From: Acidimicrobiales bacterium
Lineage (GTDB): Bacteria; Actinomycetota; Acidimicrobiia; Acidimicrobiales; SZUA-35
DNA: 64,000 nucleotides
NCBI GenBank assembly: GCA_020629695.1
Contig: JAHDCV010000005.1
Location: 9,810 to 73,809 of the forward strand
Reading direction: 5' to 3'
This document shows positions 47,644 to 57,199 of this stretch, piece by piece (position 1 is the first letter of the stretch; the number at the start of each line of letters is the position of its first letter). The notes beneath the pieces were generated by a model. It was not told the DNA's origin and did not search any database. It saw only the letters and a program-made list of their open reading frames with translations. Made by a program: the position numbers and the translations under genes.

Positions 47644-48540
47644 ATGCAGCACCCACCCGCCGACCGACAGATCGACGCCGATCAGCTGCGAGCCGAACTG
47701 GCGGCGGCCGATCCCCGTCTTCCCGTCGACGAGCTCGAGCTGGTCGCGCACGGCTGGGACAACGAGATGTGGCGGCTCTCGGACGATCTGGCCGTGCGGG
47801 TCGCCCGCCGGACCTCCGCGCTCGAGTTGCTCACGATCGAGTCCGTCTGGCTGCCCCGCATGCCCTCGATCGATCCCGTCCTCGCTCCGGTCCCCGTCCT
47901 GAGCGGTCCCGCCGATCCGGACGGCCGGGTCCCGTGGATCGTGGTTCCTTGGATCGAAGGGACGGATCTCCGGCACCACACACCCGCGGCGCTCCCGATC
48001 GCCGATGACCTCGGCGTGACGCTCGCCCGTCTCCATCAGCCGGCACCGACCGACGCCCCACGGAACCCGGTGCGCGGCGTGCCGCTCGGCGATCGAGCCG
48101 ATCGTGTCGTGCAGAACGTCACCGACCTCGGGCACCCGGACCTGGCCGAGCCGATCGGACGTCGAGCAACGACGCTCGCTCCGATGGTCGGGCCGGAGCG
48201 ATGGCTCCACGGCGACGTCCACCCCGGCAACATGCTGGCGAACGCCGGACTCGACCGACTCGTCGGACTCATCGACTTCGGCGACCTCGGACGGGGCGAC
48301 GTGGCCAGCGACCTCGCGGGTGCGTGGGTGTTGTTCGACGAGCCCGGACGGTCCCGGTTCCGGTCGGCCTACGAGACCCACCGGCCCGAGGCGCGAACCG
48401 ACGTCGACCTGTGGCGACGCGCCGAGTGGTGGGCGGTGAGTTTCACGACCGCCGTCTTCGCCATCGCACCGCAGGGCCCGCTCGGCGAGAGGTGTCGGGT
48501 GGTCTGGGACGAGCTCCGTCCACTCGTGGCGAGGTGGTGA
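47644..48540 (+). CDS. Aminoglycoside phosphotransferase (APH) family kinase
   Basis: RWLHGDVHPGNMLANAGLDRLVGLIDFGDLGRGDVASDLAGAW (Brenner HGDxxPGN and DFG-like). Confidence 0.9.
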   Translation: MQHPPADRQIDADQLRAELAAADPRLPVDELELVAHGWDNEMWRLSDDLAVRVARRTSALELLTIESVWLPRMPSIDPVLAPVPVLSGPADPDGRVPWIVVPWIEGTDLRHHTPAALPIADDLGVTLARLHQPAPTDAPRNPVRGVPLGDRADRVVQNVTDLGHPDLAEPIGRRATTLAPMVGPERWLHGDVHPGNMLANAGLDRLVGLIDFGDLGRGDVASDLAGAWVLFDEPGRSRFRSAYETHRPEARTDVDLWRRAEWWAVSFTTAVFAIAPQGPLGERCRVVWDELRPLVARW

Positions 48541-48544
48541 GGGC

Positions 48545-49444
48545 TCAGCGCACGTCGGCGTTGTAGCCGATCGTCGTGCGATGCAGCAGCCGTTCGTGGC
48601 CGTCGTAGCCCCCCGTGGCCCGGTGCAGCACGCAGCGGTTGTCCCACATGAGGAGCATGTCCGGCTCCCACACGTGCGAATACCGGAATCGTTCGTCGTG
48701 TTGCAGCCCGTAGATCTCGCCGAGCCGCCCATGGTCGAGCTCGACCGTGGCGGCCTCGTCCGCCGGGATGAACCGACGCCCGTCGTCCGGCTCGGCGACG
48801 CCGATGATGTAGCCGAGACAGCTGTACAGCGTGCGGCGTCCGGTCTCGGGGTGCACCCGGACCAACGGGTGGCGCTGCATGGCGTAGGCCGCCGACGACG
48901 GGCGGATCGCCATGCTCCGATCATCGGGGTCGCCCTCGCCGTAGAGCCCGTCGGGTGCGTACCCACCGCGTGCCGAATGCCAGACGTCGGTGGCGTCGGC
49001 CCACGCACGGAGGTCCTCGGGCAAGGCCTCGTAGACGGCGTACTGGTCGACGAATTCGGTGTTCCCCCCGACCGGCGGCACGATGCGGCTGTGGAGGCAG
49101 GTCCCGTCGGGGCCGAACTCCTGGAAGGTCCAGTCGGCGTGCCAGTTCTCGGCGAACAACGGTGACGTCTCGTTCGCGCCCCGCTGGATCGCGGCGATGT
49201 GGTGGCGCCCCTCGATCGCCGCGAAGAACGGGTCCTCCCCGAACGGGCCGAAGCGGAGCGTGAATCGTTCGAGGTCGTCGTCGTTCATCGGCTGGTCGGG
49301 AAAGGCGAGCACCTGATGCTCGAGCCATGCCGCTCGGATCGCGGCGACCTGCTCGTCGGTCAGCGGCGCGGTCAGGTCGACGCCACGCACCGCCGCGCCG
49401 ATCGGCGCTCCGGAGGGTCGGATGTCCAGTTTCGCGTCGGCCAT
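48545..49444 (-). CDS. TauD/TfdA family 2OG-Fe(II) dioxygenase
   Basis: WHADWTFQEFGPDGTCLHSRIVPPVGGNTEFVDQYAVYEAL (HxD); LMWDNRCVLHRATGGYDGHERLLHRTTI. Confidence 0.92.
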   Translation of the reverse strand: MADAKLDIRPSGAPIGAAVRGVDLTAPLTDEQVAAIRAAWLEHQVLAFPDQPMNDDDLERFTLRFGPFGEDPFFAAIEGRHHIAAIQRGANETSPLFAENWHADWTFQEFGPDGTCLHSRIVPPVGGNTEFVDQYAVYEALPEDLRAWADATDVWHSARGGYAPDGLYGEGDPDDRSMAIRPSSAAYAMQRHPLVRVHPETGRRTLYSCLGYIIGVAEPDDGRRFIPADEAATVELDHGRLGEIYGLQHDERFRYSHVWEPDMLLMWDNRCVLHRATGGYDGHERLLHRTTIGYNADVR

Positions 49445-49453
49445 GTGGCCAAG

Positions 49454-50731
49454 CTACGAACCACCCGAAGGTGCGTCCAGCTCCGGCGCACCCCGTGTCT
49501 CGCCGACGACCACGATCAACCAGACGACGGCGACCGCCAACATCGCGCCGAGCGCGGCCGCGGAGGTCCCCAGTCCGGCGGCGTCGGCGATCAATCCGAC
49601 GAGCAGCGGCCCGACGAACTTCCCGATGTCGGAGACCGTGGCGATGGCGGCGAGGAACGGACCGGGATCGTCCGCAGGAGCGAGATCGCTCGACAACGTG
49701 AGCATCGTGCCCGAGGCCAACCCGTTGCCGACACCGATCACGATGCTCGCGCCGATCGCCGTGCCCGCGTTGTCGGCGAAGGCGAGCCAGAACAGCCCGG
49801 CCGCCATCAACCCGTAGGCCGGGACCATGCACCAGAGGCGACCGAAGCGGTCCATCGTCGCACCCGCCGCGGGGAACAGGATCAGCTCGGCGGCGAGGCC
49901 CAGGGAGATGACGAGGCCGACCTCGGCGACGTTGAGCCCCACCTCGTCCAGCAGGAGCGGCAGCACGAGGAGTCGGCCGGAACGTGCCCCGGTGACGAGC
50001 GCAGCGGCGACACCACCGCGGAGCAGAGCCGGGCCGGCGCTGCTCAGGCTCGCCCGGATGCCGGGCCGTTCGTCGATGCCGGCCGGCGCGAGCAACCGGT
50101 GCTCGGCCCGACGACGGGGGAACAGGGCGACCCCGGCGAGGGCGACCGCCCCGGCAGCGATGAACGCGGCGCCGAACCCGAACACCTCCGCGACCAGACC
50201 ACCGAGGGCGGGGCCGACGACCAGTCCGACCCGGGCGGTGCCTCCCATCAACGCCATCGCCCGACCCCGACGGGCGACCGGCTGGGTCGTGGTCAACATG
50301 GCCTGACGTGAGAGTCGGATCGCCGTGCTCGCCGCACCGGCGAGCAGACGCAGCAGAGCGACGACCGCGGCCAGTGCCAGCAGTGGCCGGACCGCCGTGG
50401 CGGGGGCGAGGAGGGCGGCCGAAGCCGCCAGTGCGCCGACCGCCACCATGAGCACACGGTCCTCTCCGAGACGACGGATCAGGACGGCGACGGGCAGCCC
50501 TCCGGCCATCGATCCGATGCCCGAGATCGCGAGGAGCAGACCGACGATCGTGGTCGACAGTCCGGCTCGCTCGAGCACGAGCGGGAAGGTGGCCGCCAGG
50601 ACGCCGGAGCTGGCGGCGAACCCGAACCACGGGAGGTAGACGGCGGGCGCGAGACGGAGCAGCAACGTCGGCGAGCCGACGGGACGGTTCGCATCGACCC
50701 CGTCGATGGGCGGGGGAGTGGTGGCGCTCAC
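49454..50731 (-). CDS. MFS transporter
   Basis: Polytopic; GGLPVAVLIRRLGEDRVLMVA motif-A-like loop. Confidence 0.85.
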   Translation of the reverse strand: MSATTPPPIDGVDANRPVGSPTLLLRLAPAVYLPWFGFAASSGVLAATFPLVLERAGLSTTIVGLLLAISGIGSMAGGLPVAVLIRRLGEDRVLMVAVGALAASAALLAPATAVRPLLALAAVVALLRLLAGAASTAIRLSRQAMLTTTQPVARRGRAMALMGGTARVGLVVGPALGGLVAEVFGFGAAFIAAGAVALAGVALFPRRRAEHRLLAPAGIDERPGIRASLSSAGPALLRGGVAAALVTGARSGRLLVLPLLLDEVGLNVAEVGLVISLGLAAELILFPAAGATMDRFGRLWCMVPAYGLMAAGLFWLAFADNAGTAIGASIVIGVGNGLASGTMLTLSSDLAPADDPGPFLAAIATVSDIGKFVGPLLVGLIADAAGLGTSAAALGAMLAVAVVWLIVVVGETRGAPELDAPSGGS

Positions 50732-50787
50732 GCGGATCGGACCGTAACGGGTCGGACATCGGGGACCGCCGCCCGTAGCTTGTCCCG

Positions 50788-51771
50788 ATGACGACCAGCC
50801 GGGCGACCGACCCCCTCCGCGTGGTTCGCCGACGCGGTGACCACGACGAGTCCGAGCACGTGATCGACGCCGTGCTCTGCGACGCGGACGGCACGACGGT
50901 TCGTTCCTGGGGTGACCCGGATCGGCTCGTCATGGCCCGATCGGCCATCAAGACGATCCAGGCGCTGCCGCTGGTGGCCTCGGGGGCGGCAGACGCGCTC
51001 GGGGTGACCGACGACGAACTCGCGCTGGCGTGCTCGAGCCACAGCGGCAGCGCACGCCACGTGGCGGCCGTCCGGGCCTGGCTCGACCGAATCGGACTGA
51101 CCGATGGGCTCGAGTGTGGGCCCGACCTGCCTCTCGGGGTCGAGGACCGGAGCCGCTGGCTCGGGTCCGGACACGCACCAGCTCGGATCGCCAACTGCTG
51201 CTCGGGCAAACACGCCGGGTTCCTCACCGTCGCCGCGCATCGTGGGGTCGATCCGTCGGGCTATCTCGACGCCGATCATCCGGTGATGGCCGAGGTGATC
51301 GCCGCGGTCGCGACCGCGGTGGGTGTCGACCCCCGCCGGGCACCACGGGGGAGCGACGGTTGCGGCATCCCGACGATGGCGCTGCCCCTGACCGCACAAG
51401 CCGGCGCGATGGCCCGATTGGTCGCCGGCCGGCTCGGCGACGAGGCACTCGACGCCGCCGCACGGCGCATCGTGCACGCGCACCTCGGCCGGGCGTGGTG
51501 GGTCGCCGGCGACGGTCGACCCGAGGTCTTCATCGAGACCAACGAGCGCGAGCCGATCGTCAGCAAGGGCGGCGCCGACGGTGTCTTCTTCGCCGCTCTG
51601 GTCGATCGAGGTCAGGGCCTCGCCCTCAAGGTCCGATCCGGCAGCGACCTCGCCGCCGAGCAGGCGATCATCCACCTGCTCGGCGAGCTCGGCGCCATCG
51701 ACGCCTCGGGCTGGACGGCGACGTTCACGAACAAAGACGGCGCACCGGCGGGCCGATTCGAGGTCCGCTGA
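50788..51771 (+). CDS. L-asparaginase II-family (asparaginase) protein
   Basis: ARSAIKTIQALPLVASGAAD, ELALACSSHSGSARHV, NCCSGKHAGFL, RGSDGCGIPTMALPL are typical of the asparaginase II family. Confidence 0.88.
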   Translation: MTTSRATDPLRVVRRRGDHDESEHVIDAVLCDADGTTVRSWGDPDRLVMARSAIKTIQALPLVASGAADALGVTDDELALACSSHSGSARHVAAVRAWLDRIGLTDGLECGPDLPLGVEDRSRWLGSGHAPARIANCCSGKHAGFLTVAAHRGVDPSGYLDADHPVMAEVIAAVATAVGVDPRRAPRGSDGCGIPTMALPLTAQAGAMARLVAGRLGDEALDAAARRIVHAHLGRAWWVAGDGRPEVFIETNEREPIVSKGGADGVFFAALVDRGQGLALKVRSGSDLAAEQAIIHLLGELGAIDASGWTATFTNKDGAPAGRFEVR

Positions 51772-51821
51772 TCGATCGACGACTCATCCGTCGATCGTGA
51801 CGCAGCACCTACGATCGCATC

Positions 51822-52190
51822 ATGAGTCTCGAACGAGTCACCGAGATCTGCGGCCGACTGCCGGAATGGGAGCGGGTCGACATCGAGGCCTGGGGTGGAG
51901 AACCGACGTTCCGCATCCGCGGTAAGAACTTCGTCTTCTCGAGCCACGACGGCCGGATCCTGAGCTTCAAGCTCGGCAAGGAGGAGGCCCACGCCGTCGT
52001 CGCATCCGACGACGAGTGCGACCCGACGGGCTACGGCCTCGGCCGACATGGCTGGATCACCCTCGTGATGACGGCGACACCGGACGACGACCGTTGGGAC
52101 GAGATCGAGGAGTGGATTCGTACGAGCTACACGCTCGTCGCCCCGAAGAAGCTGGCACGTGCGGTGCTGGAGGCCGACGGCCTCGGCTGA
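51822..52190 (+). CDS. MmcQ/YjbR family protein
   Basis: FRIRGKNFVFSSHDGRILSFKL...WDEIEEWIRTSYTLVAPKKLAR pattern. Confidence 0.8.
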   Translation: MSLERVTEICGRLPEWERVDIEAWGGEPTFRIRGKNFVFSSHDGRILSFKLGKEEAHAVVASDDECDPTGYGLGRHGWITLVMTATPDDDRWDEIEEWIRTSYTLVAPKKLARAVLEADGLG

Positions 52191-52199
52191 GCCCCCCGG

Positions 52200-53273
52200 T
52201 CAGCCGCCGACGGCGACCACGCCGTCGACGAGCCACGTCGGGTCGCCACACGCACGAGCTCGCTCGACGAACCACGGCGACGCGATCACGGACGGAGACA
52301 ACACGCCGAACGTCTCCACGAGCCCTGCCACGCTCGAGTGGAACCCGACGCACTCGTCGAGCTCCCGGTCGTCCACCTCCGGGATCGCCAACGGGTCGAT
52401 CGGGGCGGGGGAGGGGGTGGCCACGAACGCCGCGGCGCCGTCCTCCACCGCGGTGGCCGTGGTCGAGTCGGCCCCGAGGACGCTGCTGGTCGTGGCCCCG
52501 GGAACCGTCGTGGTGTCCGACGCCGACGAACGGAACGCCGGCGCCGGGACCGTGTGCCAGCCAGTCGCGTCGGTGACCGGCGTTCTCACCACGATCGGGA
52601 TCTCGAGGTCATCGCTCGTGATCTCCGCCTCGACGACGATCGGTGCGACCTCGATGGTCACACCGGTGGGGGCCGGCACCGACGTCGATGCGGCGGCGAC
52701 GTCCATTCCATCACTGGTGTCGTCGGGGTCGAGCGGGATCAGGGCGGCGAGTGTGACGGCGACGAGCGAGGTCACGGCGGCGACGCCGGCGATCGTGATG
52801 GCGGGCGCCCGCCCCGCGCCGCGTCCGGCGGGATCGAGCGCACCCGTCGCCCGGATCGATCGTCGGACACCGGCGAGCGACCGTCGGTCGTCGGGGGACA
52901 GCATCGGATCCTCGACCAGACGACGGATCTCCTCCCGCACCGCCAACCGGTCCCAGGTGGCGGCCGTGCCGTCATGCCGCTCGAGCTCGCCCCGGAGCCG
53001 ACGCAGGCGGGCCGCGACCGGCCCCGAAGCCTCACCCTCCGCCGCATCCACGGCCTCGACGAGGCCGTCCCACGACGATCCGGCGAGCTCGCTGGTCGCT
53101 CGGGCCTGCCACCATCGGGCGAGGGCGTATCCCGCCGCGGCGACACCGACGAGGCTCGCCGACCAACGCACCGGCGCACCCGGCGCCGCGACCACCACGA
53201 CCCCCGCGACGAAGAGCGCCACCATCGCCGCCAGCCAGGTCATTCGGGTCGATGTCGGGTCGCCGTTCCGCAC
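52200..53273 (-). CDS. Hypothetical multi-TM/secreted protein
   Basis: Hydrophobic segments at the N-terminus and mid-protein (ITIAGVAAVTSLVAVTLAALIPL); Thr/Val-rich C-terminal region. Confidence 0.6.
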   Translation of the reverse strand: MRNGDPTSTRMTWLAAMVALFVAGVVVVAAPGAPVRWSASLVGVAAAGYALARWWQARATSELAGSSWDGLVEAVDAAEGEASGPVAARLRRLRGELERHDGTAATWDRLAVREEIRRLVEDPMLSPDDRRSLAGVRRSIRATGALDPAGRGAGRAPAITIAGVAAVTSLVAVTLAALIPLDPDDTSDGMDVAAASTSVPAPTGVTIEVAPIVVEAEITSDDLEIPIVVRTPVTDATGWHTVPAPAFRSSASDTTTVPGATTSSVLGADSTTATAVEDGAAAFVATPSPAPIDPLAIPEVDDRELDECVGFHSSVAGLVETFGVLSPSVIASPWFVERARACGDPTWLVDGVVAVGG

Positions 53274-53330
53274 GCGGCCCCGACCCTAGAAGACGGCGAC
53301 GCTGTCGACGAGCCGTGCGAGACTCAGCGC

Positions 53331-54704
53331 ATGACGACGCCGCCGCTCGATGACGCCCGCCTGGAACCGCACACGCGGCAGCGGCTCGACGAACAGGTCG
53401 TGTATCCGTGGGCCGACGTGTCGGTGCGCTCCACGCCGAGGACCTTCCTCGCACGGGGCGACGGCGTGTACGTCTGGGACACCGATGGGAACCGATATCT
53501 CGACGGACCGGGCGGGATGTGGTGTGTCAACGTCGGCCACGGACGGGCCGAGATCGCCGATGCCATGGCGGCACAGGCCACGACGCTCGGCTATTCCTCG
53601 CCGTGGTCGTTCGGATCCGACGCAACGCTCGAACTCACGCGCCGACTCGTCGCCGAGAGTCCGGGCGACCTCGATCACGTCTTCTACACGACGTGTGGTT
53701 CGACGGCGGTCGACTCCGCGTTGCGCTTCGTCTTCTTCTACAACAACTGCCGCGGCAAGCCGGACAAGAAGCAGATCATCGCCCGGGTGAACGGCTACCA
53801 CGGTTCGACCTTCCTCACCGGCACGGTGTCGGGCAAGACGTCCGACAAGGCCCACATGGAGATGGTGGACGGCCTCGTCCATCACGTGAGCGAACCCAAG
53901 CCCGCCGATCGTCGAGCGGGACAGACCGTCGAGCAGTTCTGCGACGAACTCGTCGAGGAGTTCGAGTCGGCCATCGTCGACATCGGACCGGACCGGGTCG
54001 CCGCGTTCATCGCCGAACCCGTGCTCGGGTCCGGGGGAGTGGTGGTGCCACCCGCGGACTACCACCGCCGCATGCTCGAGGTGTGCCGCCGCCACGACGT
54101 GCTCTACATCTCCGACGAGGTGGTCACGGCGTTCGGTCGGCTCGGTCACCTCTTCGCCTCGGAGCACGAGTTCGGCATCGTGCCCGACCTCATCACCACG
54201 GCCAAGGGCTTGACGTCGGGTTACGTGCCGATGGGTGCGGTGTTCATCTCGGCCCGGTTGTTCGACGAGCTCCGGGATCTGCGGGCCGACCCGACGTATT
54301 TCACCAGTGGGTTCACGTACTCGGCGCACCCGGTCGCCGTCGCCGCCGCGTCCGCCAATCTCGACATCATCGAGCGTGAGGAACTGATCGCGCACGTACG
54401 CGATGTCGGGCCGTACTTCCAGCAACGGCTGGGGGAGTTGTCCGACCTCGAACCGGTCTGGGACGTCCGCGGCGTCGGGTTGATGGGCGCGGTCGAGGTC
54501 CGTCTGCCCGGCACGGCCGCCGACGACGCACGCAACGCCGCCTTCCTGGCCACCGTCGACCGGCTCTGCCAACAACGCGGCCTGATCCTGCGGCCCGTCT
54601 ACTCGAGTTGTGTGCTCTCTCCGCCACTCGTGATCACGAGAGCGGAGATCGACCAACTCGCCGACACGCTCCGGAGTGCACTCGTCGACGCGGCGACGGC
54701 CTGA
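53331..54704 (+). CDS. Class III aminotransferase (omega-amino acid type)
   Basis: ISDEVVTAFGRLGHLFASEHEFGIVPDLITTAKGLTSGYVPMGAVFIS (PLP lysine region). Confidence 0.93.
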   Translation: MTTPPLDDARLEPHTRQRLDEQVVYPWADVSVRSTPRTFLARGDGVYVWDTDGNRYLDGPGGMWCVNVGHGRAEIADAMAAQATTLGYSSPWSFGSDATLELTRRLVAESPGDLDHVFYTTCGSTAVDSALRFVFFYNNCRGKPDKKQIIARVNGYHGSTFLTGTVSGKTSDKAHMEMVDGLVHHVSEPKPADRRAGQTVEQFCDELVEEFESAIVDIGPDRVAAFIAEPVLGSGGVVVPPADYHRRMLEVCRRHDVLYISDEVVTAFGRLGHLFASEHEFGIVPDLITTAKGLTSGYVPMGAVFISARLFDELRDLRADPTYFTSGFTYSAHPVAVAAASANLDIIEREELIAHVRDVGPYFQQRLGELSDLEPVWDVRGVGLMGAVEVRLPGTAADDARNAAFLATVDRLCQQRGLILRPVYSSCVLSPPLVITRAEIDQLADTLRSALVDAATA

Positions 54705-54722
54705 ACGACGACGGGGTGCCGC

Positions 54723-54760
54723 CATGGGCCGTCCGGCCCGGAGGGGCCGAAAGACCCATG
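54723..54760. terminator. Symmetric hairpin between convergent genes (terminator-like)
   Basis: Outer stem CATGGG/CCCATG, 5x5 internal loop (CCGTC/AAAGA), inner stem CGGCCC-GGAG-GGGCCG. Confidence 0.45.
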
Positions 54761-54787
54761 TGCTGCATAATGACGCTTATGTCGGTT
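54760..54787. other. dif: Candidate chromosomal dif (XerC/XerD recombination) site
   Basis: GTGCTGCATAA-TGACGC-TTATGTCGGTT: CATAA/TTATG inverted core around a 6-bp spacer with TTATGT arm, as in E. coli dif GGTGCGCATAA-TGTATA-TTATGTTAAAT. Intergenic, between convergent genes. Confidence 0.5.
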
Positions 54788-54807
54788 TTGGTATCCGAAT
54801 TCCGGGG

Positions 54808-55116
54808 CTAGGCACCGACGGCCCGTGCCGCCGCCGTGGCGGCCGCAGCGAGCACCACGACGAGCACGAACGGCGCCCGCCGCCACAGCGCGATCGCCGC
54901 AACGGCCAGACCGACGGCGCGGGCGTCGAGTCGCCAGGCGCCGGCGTCGGTGAAGGTCGCCACGACGACGAGCGCCGCGAGCAGCGGCGCGGGCAACAGT
55001 TCGGCGAGACGGTCGACGACGGGCGGCAGCTCACGGCCGCCGAGCAGCAACGGTCCGGCCGACTTGAACAGGTAGGTGACGGCTGCGAGGGACAGCAATG
55101 CGAACCAGACGGTCAT
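54808..55116 (-). CDS. azlD: AzlD family branched-chain amino acid transport protein
   Basis: Small 3-4 TM protein starting MTVWFALLSLAAVTYLFKSAGPLLLGGRELPP; overlaps azlC. Confidence 0.85.
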   Translation of the reverse strand: MTVWFALLSLAAVTYLFKSAGPLLLGGRELPPVVDRLAELLPAPLLAALVVVATFTDAGAWRLDARAVGLAVAAIALWRRAPFVLVVVLAAAATAAARAVGA

Positions 55117-55865
55117 GACCCCTCCCCCGCCGATTCGATCGATCTCGCCGAGCGGGGCTCCCACGGGCGCACGATCGACACCGCAGCCGCTGCGGCGACG
55201 ATCGGCACACCGGCGGGAACGAACGGGACGAGCAGAAAGGCGATGACCGCACCGAGGCCGGCGATCCGCCGTTGCTCGCCATCCGCGAGCCGGGGCCAGA
55301 TCAAGCCGAGAAACGCCGCCGGAATGGTCGCATCGACACCGAACCGTTCGATCAGGTCGACGGCGTCACCGAACGCGACGGCACCGATGAACGTCGTGAG
55401 GTTCCAGACGACGAAGACGCCGAGCCCGGCGGCGAAGTACCCGTACCGCCGCAGCGCGGGGTCCTCCGAGACCGTGCCGATGGCGGCCGCCTCGTCGATC
55501 ATGAGCTGCGACGCCAGCGCCCGCCACCAGCGAGGGCCCTCGAGCACCGGCGCCATCACCACGCCGTAGGCCAACGACCGCAGCGACAGCAACAGACCAG
55601 CGGTCACGGCGGCCACGGCCGCTCCCCCATCCGCGAGCACCGTGACGGCGGCGAACTGCGAGCCACCGGTGAACACGAGGGTGGAGAACCCCATCGCCTG
55701 GGCCACGGACATGCCGGCTTCGGAACACACGGCCCCGAACGCCACACCGAACGGCGCCACGGCGGCGACGACGGACATCGCGAGCCGCTTCAGACGGCGG
55801 CGGTCGGCGGCCGCCTCGATCGGCTCGGCGCCACGGCAGACGGCGTCGTCCGGTCCCCGATCCAT
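55113..55865 (-). CDS. azlC: AzlC family ABC/branched-chain amino acid export permease
   Basis: VAAVAPFGVAFGAVCSEAGMSVAQAMGFSTLVFTGGSQFAAV is an AzlC hallmark. Confidence 0.92.
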   Translation of the reverse strand: MDRGPDDAVCRGAEPIEAAADRRRLKRLAMSVVAAVAPFGVAFGAVCSEAGMSVAQAMGFSTLVFTGGSQFAAVTVLADGGAAVAAVTAGLLLSLRSLAYGVVMAPVLEGPRWWRALASQLMIDEAAAIGTVSEDPALRRYGYFAAGLGVFVVWNLTTFIGAVAFGDAVDLIERFGVDATIPAAFLGLIWPRLADGEQRRIAGLGAVIAFLLVPFVPAGVPIVAAAAAVSIVRPWEPRSARSIESAGEGS

Positions 55866-55897
55866 CCCGGCGAACCTAGCGGTGCCACGATGCGTCG

Positions 55898-56392
55898 ATG
55901 ACGCCACGACGCATCGAGCCGGGACCGGGCCAGGAGTCCGTCTGGGACTATCCACGACCACCGATCGCCGTGGCGTTCGACGGCACCGTCCGGATCGAGT
56001 TCAACGGGCAGGTCGTCGCCGAGACCACCTCGGCGATCCGGGTGCTCGAGACGTCGCAGGCCCCTGCCTACTACCTGCCGCCGACGGACGTCGCGCTCGA
56101 CCTGTTGGTGCCGATCGCCCGGCAGACGGGATGTGAATGGAAGGGACGTGCGTCATACGTCGACGTCGTCGTCGGTGATCGACGCGCCGCCGGAGCCGGC
56201 TGGCGCTACGACACGCCCACGGATCGCTTCGCCTCGATCGCCGGGTACTACGCGTTCTACGCACAGTCGATGGATCGCTGCCAGGTCGACGACCACGTCG
56301 TCGAGGCCAACGGCGGCGACTTCTACGGCGGATGGATCACCCCGAACGTGGTCGGCCCGTTCAAGGGTGCGCCGGGGACGGCGTTCTGGTGA
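55898..56392 (+). CDS. DUF427 domain-containing protein
   Basis: VRIEFNGQVVAETTSAIRVLETSQAPAYYLPPTDV...WKGRASYVDVVVGDR...YAFYAQSMD. Confidence 0.9.
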   Translation: MTPRRIEPGPGQESVWDYPRPPIAVAFDGTVRIEFNGQVVAETTSAIRVLETSQAPAYYLPPTDVALDLLVPIARQTGCEWKGRASYVDVVVGDRRAAGAGWRYDTPTDRFASIAGYYAFYAQSMDRCQVDDHVVEANGGDFYGGWITPNVVGPFKGAPGTAFW

Positions 56393-56442
56393 GTCACCTC
56401 CGCTGAGCGTCATCGCCGAGGGCGCACCGACCTGCGACAATC

Positions 56443-57177
56443 GTGACCGTGGCAGCTCGTTCGCTCTATGACGTCCTCGGCGTGACGTCGAGCGCGGACG
56501 GCGACACGCTGCGCTCGGCGTTCCGGCAGCGGGCTCGGGTCCTCCACCCCGATCACGGCGGTGACGCGACGGACATGCAGGAGCTCCACGAGGCCTGGAC
56601 CGTGCTGTCGGACCCGACCCGACGTGCGGCCTACGACCGCGAGCTGGAACGAACCGCACCGTCGAGTCGACCCGGATCGACGACGTCGACCACACCCCCA
56701 CCGACCGACGCACCGACGGCGGCACGCCGGCCCGCCGGCTCGGCGGTGCGACGAACGAGTCGACGGCAGGCCTGGGTCGCGGGTGTCCAGGCCCAGATCA
56801 TCCGGCTCAGCCGACTGGCCGGCCGGTCGGCGACCCAGACGATGTTGATCCGTGGGCCGAGGGCCGATCGGGCGGGCTACGAGGCGGTCGTCGCCGACAT
56901 CGTGACGGCGTTGGCCTCCGACACCGAACCCCGACTGCGAGCAGCACGAGCCGCCGGCGCCGCACCACTCGACCTGGGCGTCGCCGCCACCCTCGTCGGC
57001 ATCCGGCTGGAGGCCGAACGCATCCGGAGGGAGACCACGACCGCCGACGACGAGGTCCTCATGCGGGCCGAGCTCCTCGACCGGATGTGGGACGTGCTCG
57101 CCCACGAACTCCCCAGCGGGCTCACCGCTCAACTCGGCGGCAACCCGGACCTCGCCCGTCGCCTTCGACGGCGCTGA
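56443..57177 (+). CDS. J-domain (DnaJ-like) protein
   Basis: SLYDVLGVTSSADGDTLRSAFRQRARVLHPDHGGDATDMQELHEAWTVLSDPTRRAAYD with HPD motif. Confidence 0.87.
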   Translation: MTVAARSLYDVLGVTSSADGDTLRSAFRQRARVLHPDHGGDATDMQELHEAWTVLSDPTRRAAYDRELERTAPSSRPGSTTSTTPPPTDAPTAARRPAGSAVRRTSRRQAWVAGVQAQIIRLSRLAGRSATQTMLIRGPRADRAGYEAVVADIVTALASDTEPRLRAARAAGAAPLDLGVAATLVGIRLEAERIRRETTTADDEVLMRAELLDRMWDVLAHELPSGLTAQLGGNPDLARRLRRR

Positions 57178-57199
57178 GCCCGTTCGGGAATTTCCCACG

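Noticed and set aside
48921-51227. 768-aa minus-strand ORF
   Set aside because: Shadow frame across the TauD and MFS genes; Arg/Pro-rich, no motifs.
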